A stretch of DNA of 14,508 nt, from NCBI GenBank assembly GCA_027030605.1, contig JALVEV010000054.1, forward strand, positions 1-14,508, read 5' to 3'. This DNA comes from Campylobacteraceae bacterium. Lineage in GTDB: Bacteria; Campylobacterota; Campylobacteria; Campylobacterales; Sulfurovaceae. Under the pieces are notes generated by a model, which was not told the DNA's origin, did no database searches, and saw only the letters and a program-made list of their open reading frames with translations. Below, in pieces: positions 14,058-14,508 of this stretch (the first letter of the stretch is position 1; the number at the start of each line of letters is the position of its first letter). The position numbers and the translations under genes were made by a program.

Positions 14058-14079
14058 AATCCCAAAACTTAGCTAATAT
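14051..14079 (+). promoter_or_regulatory. Sigma-70 promoter of the toxin-antitoxin operon
   Basis: TTGACA (14051-14056) is a perfect -35, followed after exactly 17 bases by TAATAT (14074-14079) as -10. This is the only promoter in the window with a full -35. The start site would fall near 14086, giving a leader of about 20 bases with the AAAAGGA ribosome binding site. Confidence 0.65.
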
Positions 14080-14086
14080 TAGCTAA
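14069..14086 (+). promoter_or_regulatory. Palindromic operator over the toxin-antitoxin promoter
   Basis: TTAGCTAATATTAGCTAA is a perfect 18-base palindrome covering the -10 box and the predicted start site. Type II antitoxins of the Phd family bind such sites to repress their own operon, so this is the likely autoregulatory operator. Confidence 0.65.
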
Positions 14087-14107
14087 CTAAGTAAAAGGAC
14101 TTTCAAA

Positions 14108-14344
14108 ATGATGACTGTAAATATGCATGAAGCCAAAACAAACCTTTCCAAACTCATAGCCTTTTTAGACAAAGGCGAAGAGGTTATTATTGCCAAAGCA
14201 GGTAACCCTGTTGCAAAACTTGTCTCTTATACTCCTAGTAAAAAAAAGAGAATACCAAATCTTTTAAAAGGACAAGTCATATTTTATGAAGATTTCAATA
14301 GTTCAAACGATGAAATTACAATGCTCTTTGAGGGTGGCTTTTAA
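14108..14344 (+). CDS. Phd/YefM-family type II antitoxin
   Basis: A 78-residue protein with the Phd/YefM N-terminal fold: MTVNMHEAKTNLSKLI, then EEVIIAKAGNPVAKLV, the pattern of a DNA-binding ribbon-helix dimer that represses its own promoter. The C-terminal third (about 50-78, ending EITMLFEGGF) should be the flexible toxin-binding tail. AAGGA lies 8 bases before the ATG at 14108; a second ATG follows at once, and either could be used. The stop shares one base with the toxin start (TAATG), so antitoxin and toxin are coupled. A perfect palindrome on the promoter fits autorepression. Confidence 0.92.
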   Translation: MMTVNMHEAKTNLSKLIAFLDKGEEVIIAKAGNPVAKLVSYTPSKKKRIPNLLKGQVIFYEDFNSSNDEITMLFEGGF

Positions 14345-14508
14345 TGGCTAAATATCTGCTAGATACTCATATATTTTTATGGTGGATGAGTGATGCTGAC
14401 CAACTAAGTAAAGAGGTTTTTGATATTATCTCTGATACTTCAAATCAAATTTATATCTCATCTGCAACCATTTGGGAGATAGCCACAAAAGAGGCATTGG
14501 GAAAACTA
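14344..14508 (+). CDS. PIN-domain (VapC-type) toxin, 3' end outside window
   Basis: The frame starts at an ATG that overlaps the antitoxin stop by one base and runs to the window end, giving the first 55 residues. It opens MAKYLLDTHIFLWWMSD, the typical start of short PIN-domain ribonuclease toxins, with the metal-binding D7, and has the second acidic residue E45 in SATIWEIATKEALGKL. The remaining aspartates should lie beyond the window. VapC-type toxins are Mg-dependent RNases that cut tRNA or rRNA and stop translation until the antitoxin rebinds; the target of this one cannot be read from the sequence. A Phd-type antitoxin with a PIN toxin is a common pairing. Confidence 0.9.
   Translation, partial: MAKYLLDTHIFLWWMSDADQLSKEVFDIISDTSNQIYISSATIWEIATKEALGKL

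Overview
The window looks like chromosomal DNA of a Campylobacterota (epsilonproteobacterial) species, probably a free-living Sulfurovum/Sulfurimonas-like organism. The evidence is low GC, dense short-gap operons, promoters made of TGN-TATAAT-like boxes with little visible -35, and the order dnaG / TPR protein / rnhA / rnc / aroC, which I recall (from memory, not searched) as conserved in Campylobacter jejuni and Helicobacter pylori. Genus is inference.

Layout. 1-762 (minus): 5' part of a lipoprotein alpha/beta hydrolase, cut by the window edge. 819-2195 (minus): a small lipoprotein gene abutting nfo (endonuclease IV). 2290-2472 (plus): two identical tandem tRNA-Glu(TTC) genes. 2496-4436 (minus): a large unrecognised lipoprotein and an 80-residue two-helix membrane protein, joined stop-to-start. 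4567-4854 (plus): a DUF3817 membrane protein. 4940-6988 (plus): NADP-type malic enzyme without a phosphotransacetylase domain, and a YfiH/YlmD-type protein. 7012-8676 (minus): dnaG primase, apparently leaderless. 8791-9012 (minus): small unknown acidic protein. 9298-12524 (plus): tightly overlapped operon of a LapB-like TPR/zinc-ribbon protein, rnhA, rnc and aroC, closed by an AT-rich hairpin. 12730-13350 (plus): unrecognised lipoprotein with its own promoter and a strong hairpin terminator. 13448-14057: decayed accessory DNA with a short orphan C-terminal reading frame and a fragment of an RND efflux pump. 14108-14508 (plus): type II toxin-antitoxin pair (Phd-type antitoxin, PIN/VapC-type toxin cut by the window end), with a palindromic operator lying on its promoter.

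Most of the window is housekeeping: DNA repair, replication priming, RNA processing, shikimate pathway and central carbon metabolism. The right end (about 13.4-14.5 kb) is the only part that looks like accessory, rearranged DNA. I see no CRISPR array, complete insertion sequence, prophage or large undescribed system. The best candidates for something undescribed are the coupled lipoprotein/membrane-protein pair at 2496-4436 and the rearranged toxin-antitoxin junction.
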